Source: Clostridiales bacterium
Lineage (GTDB): Bacteria > Bacillota > Limnochordia > Darwinibacteriales > B1SED10-159
Assembly: GCA_003551965.1 (NCBI GenBank)
Contig: PUOC01000091.1
Location: forward strand, 1-39,035
DNA: 39,035 bases
Direction of reading: 5' to 3'
Below are positions 24,648 to 32,301 of this stretch, in pieces. Each line of letters starts with the position of its first letter. The stretch's first letter is position 1. The position numbers were made by a program, and so were the translations under genes. Below the pieces are notes generated by a model. That model searched no databases, was not told the DNA's origin, and saw only the letters and a program-made list of their open reading frames with translations.

Positions 24648-24914
24648 CTAGTTCTCAGTGGCGTCAATGCTTTCCTTGGAAAGGAGGCGGTGCGCTACCG
24701 TTTCAGGTTGGACAGCGGACAGGATGATGTGATCACTGTCGGTTACAATGACGGCCCTGGTCCTTCGGCCGTATGTGGCATCGATGAGCATCCCGCGGTC
24801 CCTGGCCTCCTGTATGATGCGCTTGATCGGTGCTGACTCAGGGCTGACAATACTAACGATGCGGTTGGCTGCCACGATGTTGCCAAATCCAATGTTGATG
24901 AGCTTAATTTCCAC
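24648..24914 (-). CDS. remA: Extracellular matrix regulator RemA (DUF370)
   Basis: RemA is a small DNA-binding protein that forms ring-like oligomers and in Bacillus subtilis activates biofilm and osmoprotection genes. The 88-residue product starts [14 protein letters not shown] and has the conserved [17 protein letters not shown] and [17 protein letters not shown] stretches. GTG start with GGGAGG 9 nt upstream. Order yicC-remA-gmk-rpoZ is typical of Firmicutes, except that mihF is inserted just before it. Confidence 0.94.
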   Translation of the reverse strand: MEIKLINIGFGNIVAANRIVSIVSPESAPIKRIIQEARDRGMLIDATYGRRTRAVIVTDSDHIILSAVQPETVAHRLLSKESIDATEN

Positions 24915-24942
24915 TCCGATATCCTCCCTTGGTGCCGATTAT

Positions 24943-25251
24943 CTATCCCAAACGCTGCAGCAGTGCATCGATCTGGCGCTTTCCAAGACCCTGGATTCGA
25001 CGGTTCTCGTTAATCCCGATTTCGTCCATGATTCGTCTTGACGTTACTTTTCCAATTTGAGGAAGCGATTGAATCAAGTATATGACCCGCATTTTCCCAA
25101 TCACTTCGTCGCCGCTAGACTTAAGAATTTCCTCCAGGGTTACTTCGCCTTTCTTTAGTTGTTCCCTCAGCAACGCCCGCTTACTGCGCATTTCCTGCGC
25201 TTTTTCCAACGCCTTCGCCTTTTGTTCGGGGGTAAGTTCAGGAAGACCCAT
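24943..25251 (-). CDS. mihF: Integration host factor, actinobacterial type (mIHF)
   Basis: A 102-residue DNA-binding protein. It has an N-terminal helical segment with many Lys, Arg and Glu, followed by a helix-two-turn-helix and SRRIMDEIGINENRRIQGLGKRQ, near-identical in pattern to the actinobacterial mIHF nucleoid protein. In mycobacteria it supports phage integration and chromosome organisation and is essential. ATG with GGAGGTGA at 9 nt. It lies between yicC and remA, so two small DNA-binding architectural proteins are adjacent. Reported in some Clostridia too, but not in Bacillus. Confidence 0.9.
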   Translation of the reverse strand: MGLPELTPEQKAKALEKAQEMRSKRALLREQLKKGEVTLEEILKSSGDEVIGKMRVIYLIQSLPQIGKVTSRRIMDEIGINENRRIQGLGKRQIDALLQRLG

Positions 25252-25290
25252 CCAACGTCACCTCCTCCCTTGAGAACTAGAGAACCCTTA

Positions 25291-26169
25291 TCACTCTATA
25301 TTCTGGACTTGTTCCCGCATCTTTTCTAACTCTGCCTTGAGATTGACGACGCTGCGACTTAATTCTCCATCATTGGCTTTGGAAGCAATGGTGTTAGCCT
25401 CACGGTTCATCTCCTGAAGCAGAAAGTCTAGTTTGCGGCCGACGCTTGCGTCTTCGTCCATACTTTGGTGAAGCTGTTGGATGTGACTGCGAAGGCGGAC
25501 AATTTCTTCGTCAATACTGCTGCGATCAGCGAAAACGGCTACCTCAGCAGCAATACGGTCTTCCGGCGCATCAACGCCATTGAGTAGTTCCTTAAGCCTA
25601 GCAAGCAGACGCTGCTGATAATTCACCACAACCTGCGGAGAACGCTGTTCCATGGCGTCCACCAGCTGCAGAACCTGCTCCGATTTGCTGACCAGGTCTG
25701 CAGCCAACCGCTGGCCCTCGCGCTGACGCATAGCCTGCACCTGCGCTGCAGCCTCGCGAACTGCTCTCGCCGCAGCGTTCTCCAGTTCATCCCAATCGAC
25801 GTCCGGCTCCCCTACCTCTATCAGGTGCGGAAGCTGCAGGTAATCGTTCACTGCTGGGCTGCTCTCGGCGCCTACCGTATCTTTGATCTCTTCAACGGCA
25901 CGGAGATAGCCCTGCAGAAGGCCCTTGTCTAGGTGAACTTGCCGGACTGACGTGTCTTTTGGGTCTACGTGAACCGACACTTCAATACGGCCTCGGGAAA
26001 AGGCCTCCTGCAATCGGGCCCGAATGGGTTCTTCCAGCGATGTAAAGCCGCGGCTGATCCGCAGGGACAGGTCCAAAAAGCGGTGATTCACTGTTTTGAG
26101 TTCAGCCCGAACTTTCCAGGCTCTGCTTTCAGCTTCACCCCGCCCAAATCCTGTCATGCTGCGGATCAT
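25291..26169 (-). CDS. YicC/YloC family endoribonuclease
   Basis: 292 residues of the YicC family, a conserved bacterial endoribonuclease involved in RNA turnover. N-terminal MIRSMTGFGRGEAE and TVNHRFLDLSLRIS are the family signature; the C-terminal DUF1732 part has DRSSIDEEIVRLRSHI and GRKLDFLLQEMNREANTI, with the conserved Glu and His-less helical bundle. ATG with AGGAAGGTGA upstream. First gene of the run yicC-mihF-remA-gmk-rpoZ; a sigma-H-like promoter lies about 165 bp upstream. Confidence 0.93.
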   Translation of the reverse strand: MIRSMTGFGRGEAESRAWKVRAELKTVNHRFLDLSLRISRGFTSLEEPIRARLQEAFSRGRIEVSVHVDPKDTSVRQVHLDKGLLQGYLRAVEEIKDTVGAESSPAVNDYLQLPHLIEVGEPDVDWDELENAAARAVREAAAQVQAMRQREGQRLAADLVSKSEQVLQLVDAMEQRSPQVVVNYQQRLLARLKELLNGVDAPEDRIAAEVAVFADRSSIDEEIVRLRSHIQQLHQSMDEDASVGRKLDFLLQEMNREANTIASKANDGELSRSVVNLKAELEKMREQVQNIE

Positions 26170-26334
26170 ATTATCACCTTCCTAAGAGGCTTTTCCGACT
26201 TCCCGTAACCTGACGGGCCTCAATTCCTAAGTTATCGGAAGACGTCTTGCAGATGACTCTGCGGCCATTGCCGCAACGGCATTGTGATAGTTGGCACAGG
26301 ATGCTGCCTGCACATCTTCCGTTAACCTATTACG

Positions 26335-26358
26335 TTCTTCTGCCGGCGGAAAATTCCT
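26335..26358 (-). promoter_or_regulatory. Sigma-H-like promoter upstream of yicC
   Basis: Minus-strand GCAGGAATTT (AGGAAT at 26353-26358), 15 nt, then GAACG (GAA at 26335-26337). This fits the sigma-H consensus RnAGGAWWW-N11/12-RNNGAAT, with C instead of T after GAA. It lies just after the TPR gene stop, 165 bp before yicC. Confidence 0.5.
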
Positions 26359-26375
26359 GCTCACACCAAGGAAAA

Positions 26376-27098
26376 CTATTCCATATTGCGCAGTTCTGCG
26401 GCTCTCTGTTCGGCGTGTTCCGCCTGCTCGTATTTCCCTTGTTCCTCGTAGATGAGAGCAAGGTACTCATGGGCATCGGGCAGGCGGCTGTCCTGCAGAA
26501 GCACACCTTCTAGAGTCTCTGCGGCTTCGCCAAGCTTGTCTTGGTAATAGAGAGCCCGGCCGAGACCTACTCGAGCGGCAAAGAATTCCTCATTATCGTC
26601 AGAGGCATGCCGAAAGGACTCTGCTGCACTCTCATGGTCCTCGTTCTCCAGGGCAATCATTCCGAGGCTGAAATGCGCCCGGCCCATACTTTCCAGTTCC
26701 AGAGCTTCCTGGTACATCTCTACCGCCTCGTCAATCCTACTTTGAGCGCGATAGAGGTCACCAAGGAAGACCCGAATGGAAGCGCTGTCCGGTCTATCTT
26801 CTAGAGCTTGGCGATAGAGCTGTTCAGCTTTCTCCCATCGTTCTTGTGAGTGATGGAGAATCGCCAGCATGATCAGGGCTTCCTTGCCCCGTACCCCAGT
26901 GGCAATCTCTTTCTCCAGCTCGTCCTCGGCCGTTGCCAGCGGATCGAGGCCGGGGAATCGATCGTCTACACGCAGTGAATAGTAGTACAAAGCCTCAAAG
27001 GCGTTGGCCAGATGAGACTGTCCTGCATAGACCATCGGTCCGCCCGCAAGTGCCAGCACCAAAATGGCAATCAAGATTCCTCTTCCCCTGATGTTCAC
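26376..27098 (-). CDS. Exported tetratricopeptide repeat protein
   Basis: A 240-residue protein with an N-terminal hydrophobic signal segment (about 8-25, likely cut after MVYA) and at least four TPR units between about 70 and 238, e.g. WEKAEQLYRQALEDRPDS, IDEAVEMYQEALELES and GEAAETLEGVLLQDSRLPD. It is probably an extracytoplasmic scaffold; no enzymatic motif is seen. GTG start with AAAGGAG 10 nt upstream. An extended -10 promoter lies 66 bp upstream; it is the first gene of the minus-strand run that reads toward yicC. Function unknown. Confidence 0.85.
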   Translation of the reverse strand: MNIRGRGILIAILVLALAGGPMVYAGQSHLANAFEALYYYSLRVDDRFPGLDPLATAEDELEKEIATGVRGKEALIMLAILHHSQERWEKAEQLYRQALEDRPDSASIRVFLGDLYRAQSRIDEAVEMYQEALELESMGRAHFSLGMIALENEDHESAAESFRHASDDNEEFFAARVGLGRALYYQDKLGEAAETLEGVLLQDSRLPDAHEYLALIYEEQGKYEQAEHAEQRAAELRNME

Positions 27099-27163
27099 AG
27101 AACGTCACTCCTTTTTGACACGAAAACGCTGTAAGCGCTGTGTTTTCATTGTCCTTCCGTCTC

Positions 27164-27172
27164 ATTATACCA
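27164..27172 (-). promoter_or_regulatory. Extended -10 promoter of the TPR gene
   Basis: Minus-strand TGGTATAAT is an exact extended -10 (TGnTATAAT); no recognisable -35 hexamer is at 17 nt. A GAAAAC/GTTTTC hairpin (27122-27147) follows in the leader. Confidence 0.6.
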
Positions 27173-27209
27173 GAAGGAACAGTCGCGCACTAGTTTCTTT
27201 GGCATCGGA

Positions 27210-27238
27210 TTGCTCCGATCAACCGCCTCTGCTATACT
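27210..27238 (+). promoter_or_regulatory. Sigma-A promoter of rqcH
   Basis: TTGCTC (27210-27215) and TATACT (27233-27238), 17 nt apart, 25 nt before the rqcH start. Divergent to the TPR gene promoter. Confidence 0.75.
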
Positions 27239-27263
27239 GAGGCTTAGAAAAGGGGCGATTGCC

Positions 27264-29012
27264 ATGCCGTTCGACGGATTGACACTGTCCGTTACTGTCC
27301 AGGAAATACACCAAGTGCTAGAGCATGCTCGGATCATGAAAATCTACCAGCCCGGCCCGCAGACCATTCTTCTGCACCTTCGACAGCCAGGCAAAAATTA
27401 CCAGCTGATGATCGCCGCCGACCCGGCGTATCCGCGTATGCATTTGACCGAAGCCCATTGGAAGAACCCGCAAAACCCGCCGGCCTTCTGTATGCTGCTG
27501 CGGAAATACTTGGAGCCGAGCCGGGTGATTGGCGTTTTCCAGCACGGTTTGGAACGGGTCGTTGCGATAGAATTGGAGGCGTTCGCCGAGGACGGGACCC
27601 GCAGTGACAAACGCCTGGTTTTCGAGCTGCTGGGACGCCATTCTAACATTCTGCTGCTGAACGCCGACAAAATCATCTTCGATGCTGTCAAACGGATTCC
27701 GGCCGACAAGGGTCAAGACAGGGTTTTGGAGCCGGGAGCAGTGTACAAATTACCGTCGGACCAAGGCAAGCGCGATCCTTCGCAGTTAACGCAGGATGCG
27801 TTCATTGAACTGCTGCGCTTCTTGCCCGCGCAGACCACCTTGCAGCAAGCTCTTCAGAATACCATGCAGGGATTCAGTGGGCCGTCGGCCCAAGAGGCGG
27901 TAGTCCGGGCCGGCTTGGATCCACAGCAGTCCAAACAATCACTGCAACCGGAACAGTGGCCGTTATTGTGGGATGGAGTCCAGCAGTTGATCCAGGAAGT
28001 TCGGCGCGGCGGCAACCCTAGTTTTTGGCCGCGCCAGAAGGTCGATTTCTCTGGATACAGCCAACAGAGGGAAGGTGCCGTGCGTTTCGAGACCATGAAC
28101 CAGCTGTTGGATCACTATTACACACACGAAGTTACCCGCCATCAACTGCAGCAGCGTGCCCGTGATCTGCTGAGGACCATAAAAACACAGCAAAAACGGG
28201 TTAAACGGAAAGAAAAAGCCCAGATGAAGGCAATTCAGGATGCTAAGGACGCGGAAAAGTGGCAGCGCTATGGTGAACTTTTAACTGCCAATCTTTACCG
28301 CATTGAACAGGGCAGCGAGGCAGAAGTGCAGGACTTCTACGATCCGGAACAGTCTTGGATTACCATACCCATGGACCCGACGAAGACTCCCAACGAAAAC
28401 GCGCAGCAGTATTTCAAAAAGTACAGCAAAGCCAAGACGAGTCTCGATGTGACCAGTCGCCAGCTGCGGAAGACAAGGCGCGAAAAACGTTACTTGGAGG
28501 AATTGGCGGCCCAGGTTGAACTTGCTGACTCACAGATGGTACTTGATGAAATCCGCGATGAAATGATCCAGGCAGGTTACCTAAAGCGGAGACCAGCAAG
28601 GGGTAAGCGCACGGCCAACGAACCTTCCCAGCCTGAAGAATTTGTGTCTTCCGATGGCTACACGATACTAGTCGGCCGCAGCAACTACCAAAATGACAGA
28701 CTCACATTCCAAATCGCCAGGCCCAATGAATACTGGTTCCATGCCCAGAAGATCCCCGGCAGCCACGTGGTCGTGAAAGGGCAAGGACCCCTCCCCGATT
28801 CGACCATTGAGGAGGCAGCCCTTCTAGCGGCCCGTTATTCTAAAGCCAGTGCAAGTCCGAAAGTGCCGGTGGACTACACACAGCGTAAGCATGTACGCAA
28901 GCCGTCTGGTGGTGCCCCTGGCTTTGTCCTATATGACCACTTCCAAACCGTGACCGTAAACCCAACGGCCCAAAGCAGCCTTCCTCAACGAAAGCCGAAG
29001 AAAGAAGCGTAG
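27264..29012 (+). CDS. rqcH: Rqc2/NEMF-type ribosome quality control factor RqcH (NFACT protein)
   Basis: RqcH binds stalled 50S-peptidyl-tRNA and recruits tRNA-Ala to add alanine tails that mark nascent chains for degradation. In 582 residues: NFACT-N domain (about 1-180) with MPFDGLTLS start, a helix-hairpin-helix region, a coiled coil with many Lys, Arg and Glu (about 290-450) and NFACT-R with ARPNEYWFHAQKIPGSHVVVKG-type sequence. The conserved Asp-Arg pair (D97/R98 in B. subtilis) reads Glu97-Arg98 here, at the same positions without gaps. ATG 27264 with AAAAGGGG upstream; a longer frame to 27210 is not family-like. Also called fibronectin-binding-like (FbpA). Confidence 0.93.
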   Translation: MPFDGLTLSVTVQEIHQVLEHARIMKIYQPGPQTILLHLRQPGKNYQLMIAADPAYPRMHLTEAHWKNPQNPPAFCMLLRKYLEPSRVIGVFQHGLERVVAIELEAFAEDGTRSDKRLVFELLGRHSNILLLNADKIIFDAVKRIPADKGQDRVLEPGAVYKLPSDQGKRDPSQLTQDAFIELLRFLPAQTTLQQALQNTMQGFSGPSAQEAVVRAGLDPQQSKQSLQPEQWPLLWDGVQQLIQEVRRGGNPSFWPRQKVDFSGYSQQREGAVRFETMNQLLDHYYTHEVTRHQLQQRARDLLRTIKTQQKRVKRKEKAQMKAIQDAKDAEKWQRYGELLTANLYRIEQGSEAEVQDFYDPEQSWITIPMDPTKTPNENAQQYFKKYSKAKTSLDVTSRQLRKTRREKRYLEELAAQVELADSQMVLDEIRDEMIQAGYLKRRPARGKRTANEPSQPEEFVSSDGYTILVGRSNYQNDRLTFQIARPNEYWFHAQKIPGSHVVVKGQGPLPDSTIEEAALLAARYSKASASPKVPVDYTQRKHVRKPSGGAPGFVLYDHFQTVTVNPTAQSSLPQRKPKKEA

Positions 29013-29383
29013 CAGACCTGGTTTCTAGACGTCCTGTGGTCCCTAGGCACGGGGGCATCACCTGCCCCGGAGGCCATAAAAACGACAGGAAGCAAGCGAG
29101 TTCACCTTGGATAAGGTCGTCTGCGCCTACCCCCTGCCTTTTCACTATTTCCTCTCAGAGGGATCTGAGAGAAACTAACGCACGAAGTGCTATGGGCCCC
29201 CATCAACCTGTTGTGCATGGCCGGCATGGCTGGGGTGGGGGCAAAAAACGCGTCCGCCGGTCGTACTGCCGTTGCAGCGAATCGGGCGCGGAGGCCAGTG
29301 GGGCCTGCCGAAAGCCGCGTCGACATTTAGTACAGTACATTCTGCGGGCACTGCCGGATTCCTGCTGCAGCGTGCGATTTTTT
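29013..29383. other. Convergent gap between rqcH and purH
   Basis: 371 bp without a supported gene. It holds a GGGGCA/TGCCCC hairpin (around 29051-29067), a CTCTCAG/CTGAGAG hairpin (around 29153-29172), the sigma-H-like promoter at 29339-29363 on the minus strand and, near 29348-29384, a hairpin that probably ends rqcH. Open frames here on either strand lack ribosome-binding sites. Confidence 0.5.
29339..29363 (-). promoter_or_regulatory. Orphan sigma-H-like promoter in the rqcH-purH gap
   Basis: Minus-strand GCAGGAATC (AGGAAT 29358-29363), 15 nt, then GAAT (29339-29342), with GCAGAAT matching RNNGAAT exactly. It points away from purH into the gap and the 3' end of rqcH, so it would drive an antisense or small RNA; no protein gene follows. 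Confidence 0.45.
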
Positions 29384-29384
29384 T
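29348..29384 (+). terminator. Probable terminator of rqcH
   Basis: GCACTGC pairs with GCA-gc-GTGC (2-nt bulge), followed by GATTTTTTT. It is the only stem with a T-run downstream of rqcH on the plus strand, over 330 nt away, and it overlaps the purH stop. Confidence 0.5.
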
Positions 29385-30889
29385 CAGTGTCTAAAATGAC
29401 GCATTCCGGTGAAGACCAAAGAAATGCCATGGTGATTGCAGGCATCGATTACTTCTTGGTCCCTGCGGGAGCCTCCAGGCTCAATCACCGCCGTGACACC
29501 GGCCGCCGCCGCTCGTTCGATGCTGTCAGCGAATGGGAAGAAAGCATCGGAGGCAACACAGGCCCCCTGGGCTTGCTGGCCAGCTTGTTTCAGAGCCAGT
29601 TCCATGGACTGCACTCGGTTCATCTGGCCGGCGCCGACGCCGATCATATGACTGTCGCGGCAGAGAACAATGGCATTGGACTTGACAAATCGAACAGCGG
29701 TCCATGCAAACATAAGATCGTCCCACTGCTTGTCCGAGAGTTGCGGACCCGCCTTTACTTGCAGAGATTCCGGTGCCCCGGCTGTGTCACGGTCCTGGAT
29801 CAGAAGGCCGCCGCTGACTCTTTTCCAATCCTTTCCGGTGCTCTTCCCTGGCGCTAGACGCAGCAGACGGAGATTTTTCTTTTTGCCCAACACCTGCAGA
29901 GCCTCTTGGTCAAAGTCCGGGGCAATAATGATCTCCAAAAATATCTCTGCCATGGCTTCCGCTGCGGCACCGGTTACGGGCCGATTCAACGCGATGATTC
30001 CTCCGAAAATCGAAACCGGGTCAGCGTCGTGGGCCCGCTGGTACGCCTCCTCAACGTTTCTGCCCAAAGCCAGACCGCATGGATTGGTGTGTTTTACGGC
30101 GGCAGCACACGGCTGTTCATAGGCAGACGCCATCTGCCAAGCGGCATCGGCATCGAATATGTTGTTAAACGACAGTTCCTTCCCCTGCAGCTGTTCTGCC
30201 TGCACGATGCCCTGGCCAAATGCTGCATCGGCGTAGAAGGCAGCGTTCTGATGGGGGTTTTCTCCGTAGCGCAGATCTTGGATTTTGGAAAACGATGCGG
30301 TCATGGTCTCCGGATAGTCTTCCAGACCAAGGTAGCCGCTGATCAGACTGTCATAGAAGGCTGTGGCTGCAAACGCCTTGGCGGCCAAGTGCTTCCTGTA
30401 TTCCACATTCAGATTGCCCTGCTGGAGTTTGTCCAGAAGCAGGCTGTAATCCTTGGGATCGCAGACAATGGCTGTTCTTTGGAAGTTTTTGGCCGCTGCG
30501 CGGACCATGCTCGGACCGCCGATGTCGATCATTTCAATGCAGTCTTCCTCGTTTGCTTCTGTAGACCGCATTGCGTCGTGAAAGGGATAGAGGTTGCAGA
30601 TCACCAGATCGATGGTGCTGCCCCCAATACTCTCCAGCTCATTTACATCGTCTTCCCTGTCCCGGGCCAAAATGCCGCCGAAAATGCGCGGATGCAGGGT
30701 CTTTACCCTTCCGGCCATGATCTCGGGAAATTCTGTAACCGAAGAAACGTCGGTCACCGGAAGCTGGTGTTCCCGCAGATGGGCCGCTGTTCCTCCGGTG
30801 GATACCAGCTCCCAGCCCAGGTCGACAAGGCCCCTGGCCAGTTCAATGAGGCCGCTTTTGTCATAGACGCTGATCAGTGCTCGTTTCAC
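29384..30889 (-). CDS. purH: Bifunctional AICAR formyltransferase / IMP cyclohydrolase PurH
   Basis: Catalyses the last two steps of IMP synthesis. In 501 residues: IMP cyclohydrolase domain first (ALISVYDKSGLIELARGL, TGGTAAHL, GRVKTLHPRIFGGILARR-type with ILARDRED), then AICAR transformylase with RYGENPHQNAAFYA, KHTNPCGLALG (catalytic Lys-His) and a C-terminal GMRHFRH. Start is GTG at 30889, overlapping the purB stop as GTGA with GGAGGGA upstream; the longer frame to 30925 lies inside purB. Last gene of the response regulator-kinase-purB-purH run. Confidence 0.96.
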   Translation of the reverse strand: MKRALISVYDKSGLIELARGLVDLGWELVSTGGTAAHLREHQLPVTDVSSVTEFPEIMAGRVKTLHPRIFGGILARDREDDVNELESIGGSTIDLVICNLYPFHDAMRSTEANEEDCIEMIDIGGPSMVRAAAKNFQRTAIVCDPKDYSLLLDKLQQGNLNVEYRKHLAAKAFAATAFYDSLISGYLGLEDYPETMTASFSKIQDLRYGENPHQNAAFYADAAFGQGIVQAEQLQGKELSFNNIFDADAAWQMASAYEQPCAAAVKHTNPCGLALGRNVEEAYQRAHDADPVSIFGGIIALNRPVTGAAAEAMAEIFLEIIIAPDFDQEALQVLGKKKNLRLLRLAPGKSTGKDWKRVSGGLLIQDRDTAGAPESLQVKAGPQLSDKQWDDLMFAWTAVRFVKSNAIVLCRDSHMIGVGAGQMNRVQSMELALKQAGQQAQGACVASDAFFPFADSIERAAAAGVTAVIEPGGSRRDQEVIDACNHHGISLVFTGMRHFRH

Positions 30890-32271
30890 GTTAGTCCCTC
30901 CAAATAGGTTTTCCACTGCCGGCATACGGCCAGCGTTTTTTCCCGTGCTGCACCTTGGTAGGACGCAGGGTCCTCAAGCTGTCGGCGCTGGAAGTCGGTC
31001 ATGTGTTCCAGGTATTGCCGCGCGTCCGGATCTTGGAGAGCTGCGTCCAAGAGCGATCCTCCGCGCTGCTGCACCTGCAGGGTCAAGGAACGGACGAACT
31101 CGTGGGCATTTGGATGCCCCTTTGCTGCCAAGAGAATGTATAATGGCTCAGCCGCGGTCAAGGCGGCGGTTGACTCTAGGTTCTTCTTCATCTGTTCTCG
31201 ATGCACGGCCAGTTTCGAAGTAACCCGAATCGTGCGGGCTGTTGTCAGGGAAAACCCTGCCAGCATCTCCATGGCAAAACGGCCCGATGCTGAGTTGCTC
31301 AGATCCCGTTGGTGTTCGGAGATCTGGTCCATGTAGACTGTCATCATTCGGGGCATGAACGTTTTCCACATACTTTTGATGTTTTCGTAGTTCCAAGGAT
31401 TCCGCTTGTGCGGCATGGTGGAAGACCCGACCTGTGATGCGGCGAATTCTTCCCCCACCTCGGAGATTTCCGTGCGCTGCAAGTGGCGGATGTCATCGGC
31501 GAAGTTGGCTAGAACGCCGAAGGCTGTAATTACGGCGTGCAGGAGATCGTTGAGATATTCAGGCTCTACCATCTGTGTTGCATGATCCGCCGGGCGGAGT
31601 CCCAATTTGTCTAGGACACGGACTTCAAATGCTATCGGGTCGGGCAGCAACAGAGAACTAGCGTTATAGGAACCGACAGCGCCAGCCATTTTGCCGCGCA
31701 GATTAGCACACGCCTGCTCTAAGGCCTTAATTCTTCCCCCCATGCGCGACACATATTCGGATAGCGCAAAACCGAACGTTATCGGCACGCCGTGCTGACC
31801 GTGGGTGCGTCCTACCTGCGGTGTATCGGCTTCCCTTTCCGCTATGGATATCCACAGCTGCAGCAGTTCCCGCAGCTGAGGCAGGATAATCTGGTCGACC
31901 GCGTCCCGCACCTGCAGCGATCGGGCTGTATCCATGATGTCAACGCTGGTGGCTGTGAGGTGCACAAATGGTTTGGCATCGTCCGAAACCCGGCGCTGTA
32001 CACAATTGACCAAGGCTCTGATATTGTGCTTGGTTTTCTCCTCTTCAGCCTGCACCTCTTTGCTGTCGACGGATTCACATGCTTTTTGAATTTCCTCGGC
32101 TGCCGCAATTGTACAGAGGCCCTCATCGGCCAGTGCCTTGACCAGTGCCGTTTCAACCTGGAGGCAGTATTGCACGTAGGCATCTTCTGACAGAATAGCG
32201 GAAAGTGTTTTCCACAGGGCTGGATTGTCGGCGCGGTAGCGGCTGTCTAACGGGCTGAGGTTGTCAAACAC
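30886..32271 (-). CDS. purB: Adenylosuccinate lyase
   Basis: Cleaves SAICAR to AICAR and adenylosuccinate to AMP. The 461-residue protein of the fumarase/aspartase superfamily has HLTATSVDIMDTARSL near 105-120, GRTHGQHGVPITFGF (catalytic His) and the signature SSTMPHKRNP near 287-296. GTG start with AAAGGAG 12 nt upstream. It starts 30 nt after the histidine kinase stop and overlaps purH by 4 nt. Length and sequence resemble the longer lyases of the eukaryote/clostridial type rather than B. subtilis PurB (about 430 residues). Confidence 0.95.
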   Translation of the reverse strand: MFDNLSPLDSRYRADNPALWKTLSAILSEDAYVQYCLQVETALVKALADEGLCTIAAAEEIQKACESVDSKEVQAEEEKTKHNIRALVNCVQRRVSDDAKPFVHLTATSVDIMDTARSLQVRDAVDQIILPQLRELLQLWISIAEREADTPQVGRTHGQHGVPITFGFALSEYVSRMGGRIKALEQACANLRGKMAGAVGSYNASSLLLPDPIAFEVRVLDKLGLRPADHATQMVEPEYLNDLLHAVITAFGVLANFADDIRHLQRTEISEVGEEFAASQVGSSTMPHKRNPWNYENIKSMWKTFMPRMMTVYMDQISEHQRDLSNSASGRFAMEMLAGFSLTTARTIRVTSKLAVHREQMKKNLESTAALTAAEPLYILLAAKGHPNAHEFVRSLTLQVQQRGGSLLDAALQDPDARQYLEHMTDFQRRQLEDPASYQGAAREKTLAVCRQWKTYLEGLT

Positions 32272-32301
32272 AGTACAGGTCTCCTTTCGTCGAAACAGCA
32301 G

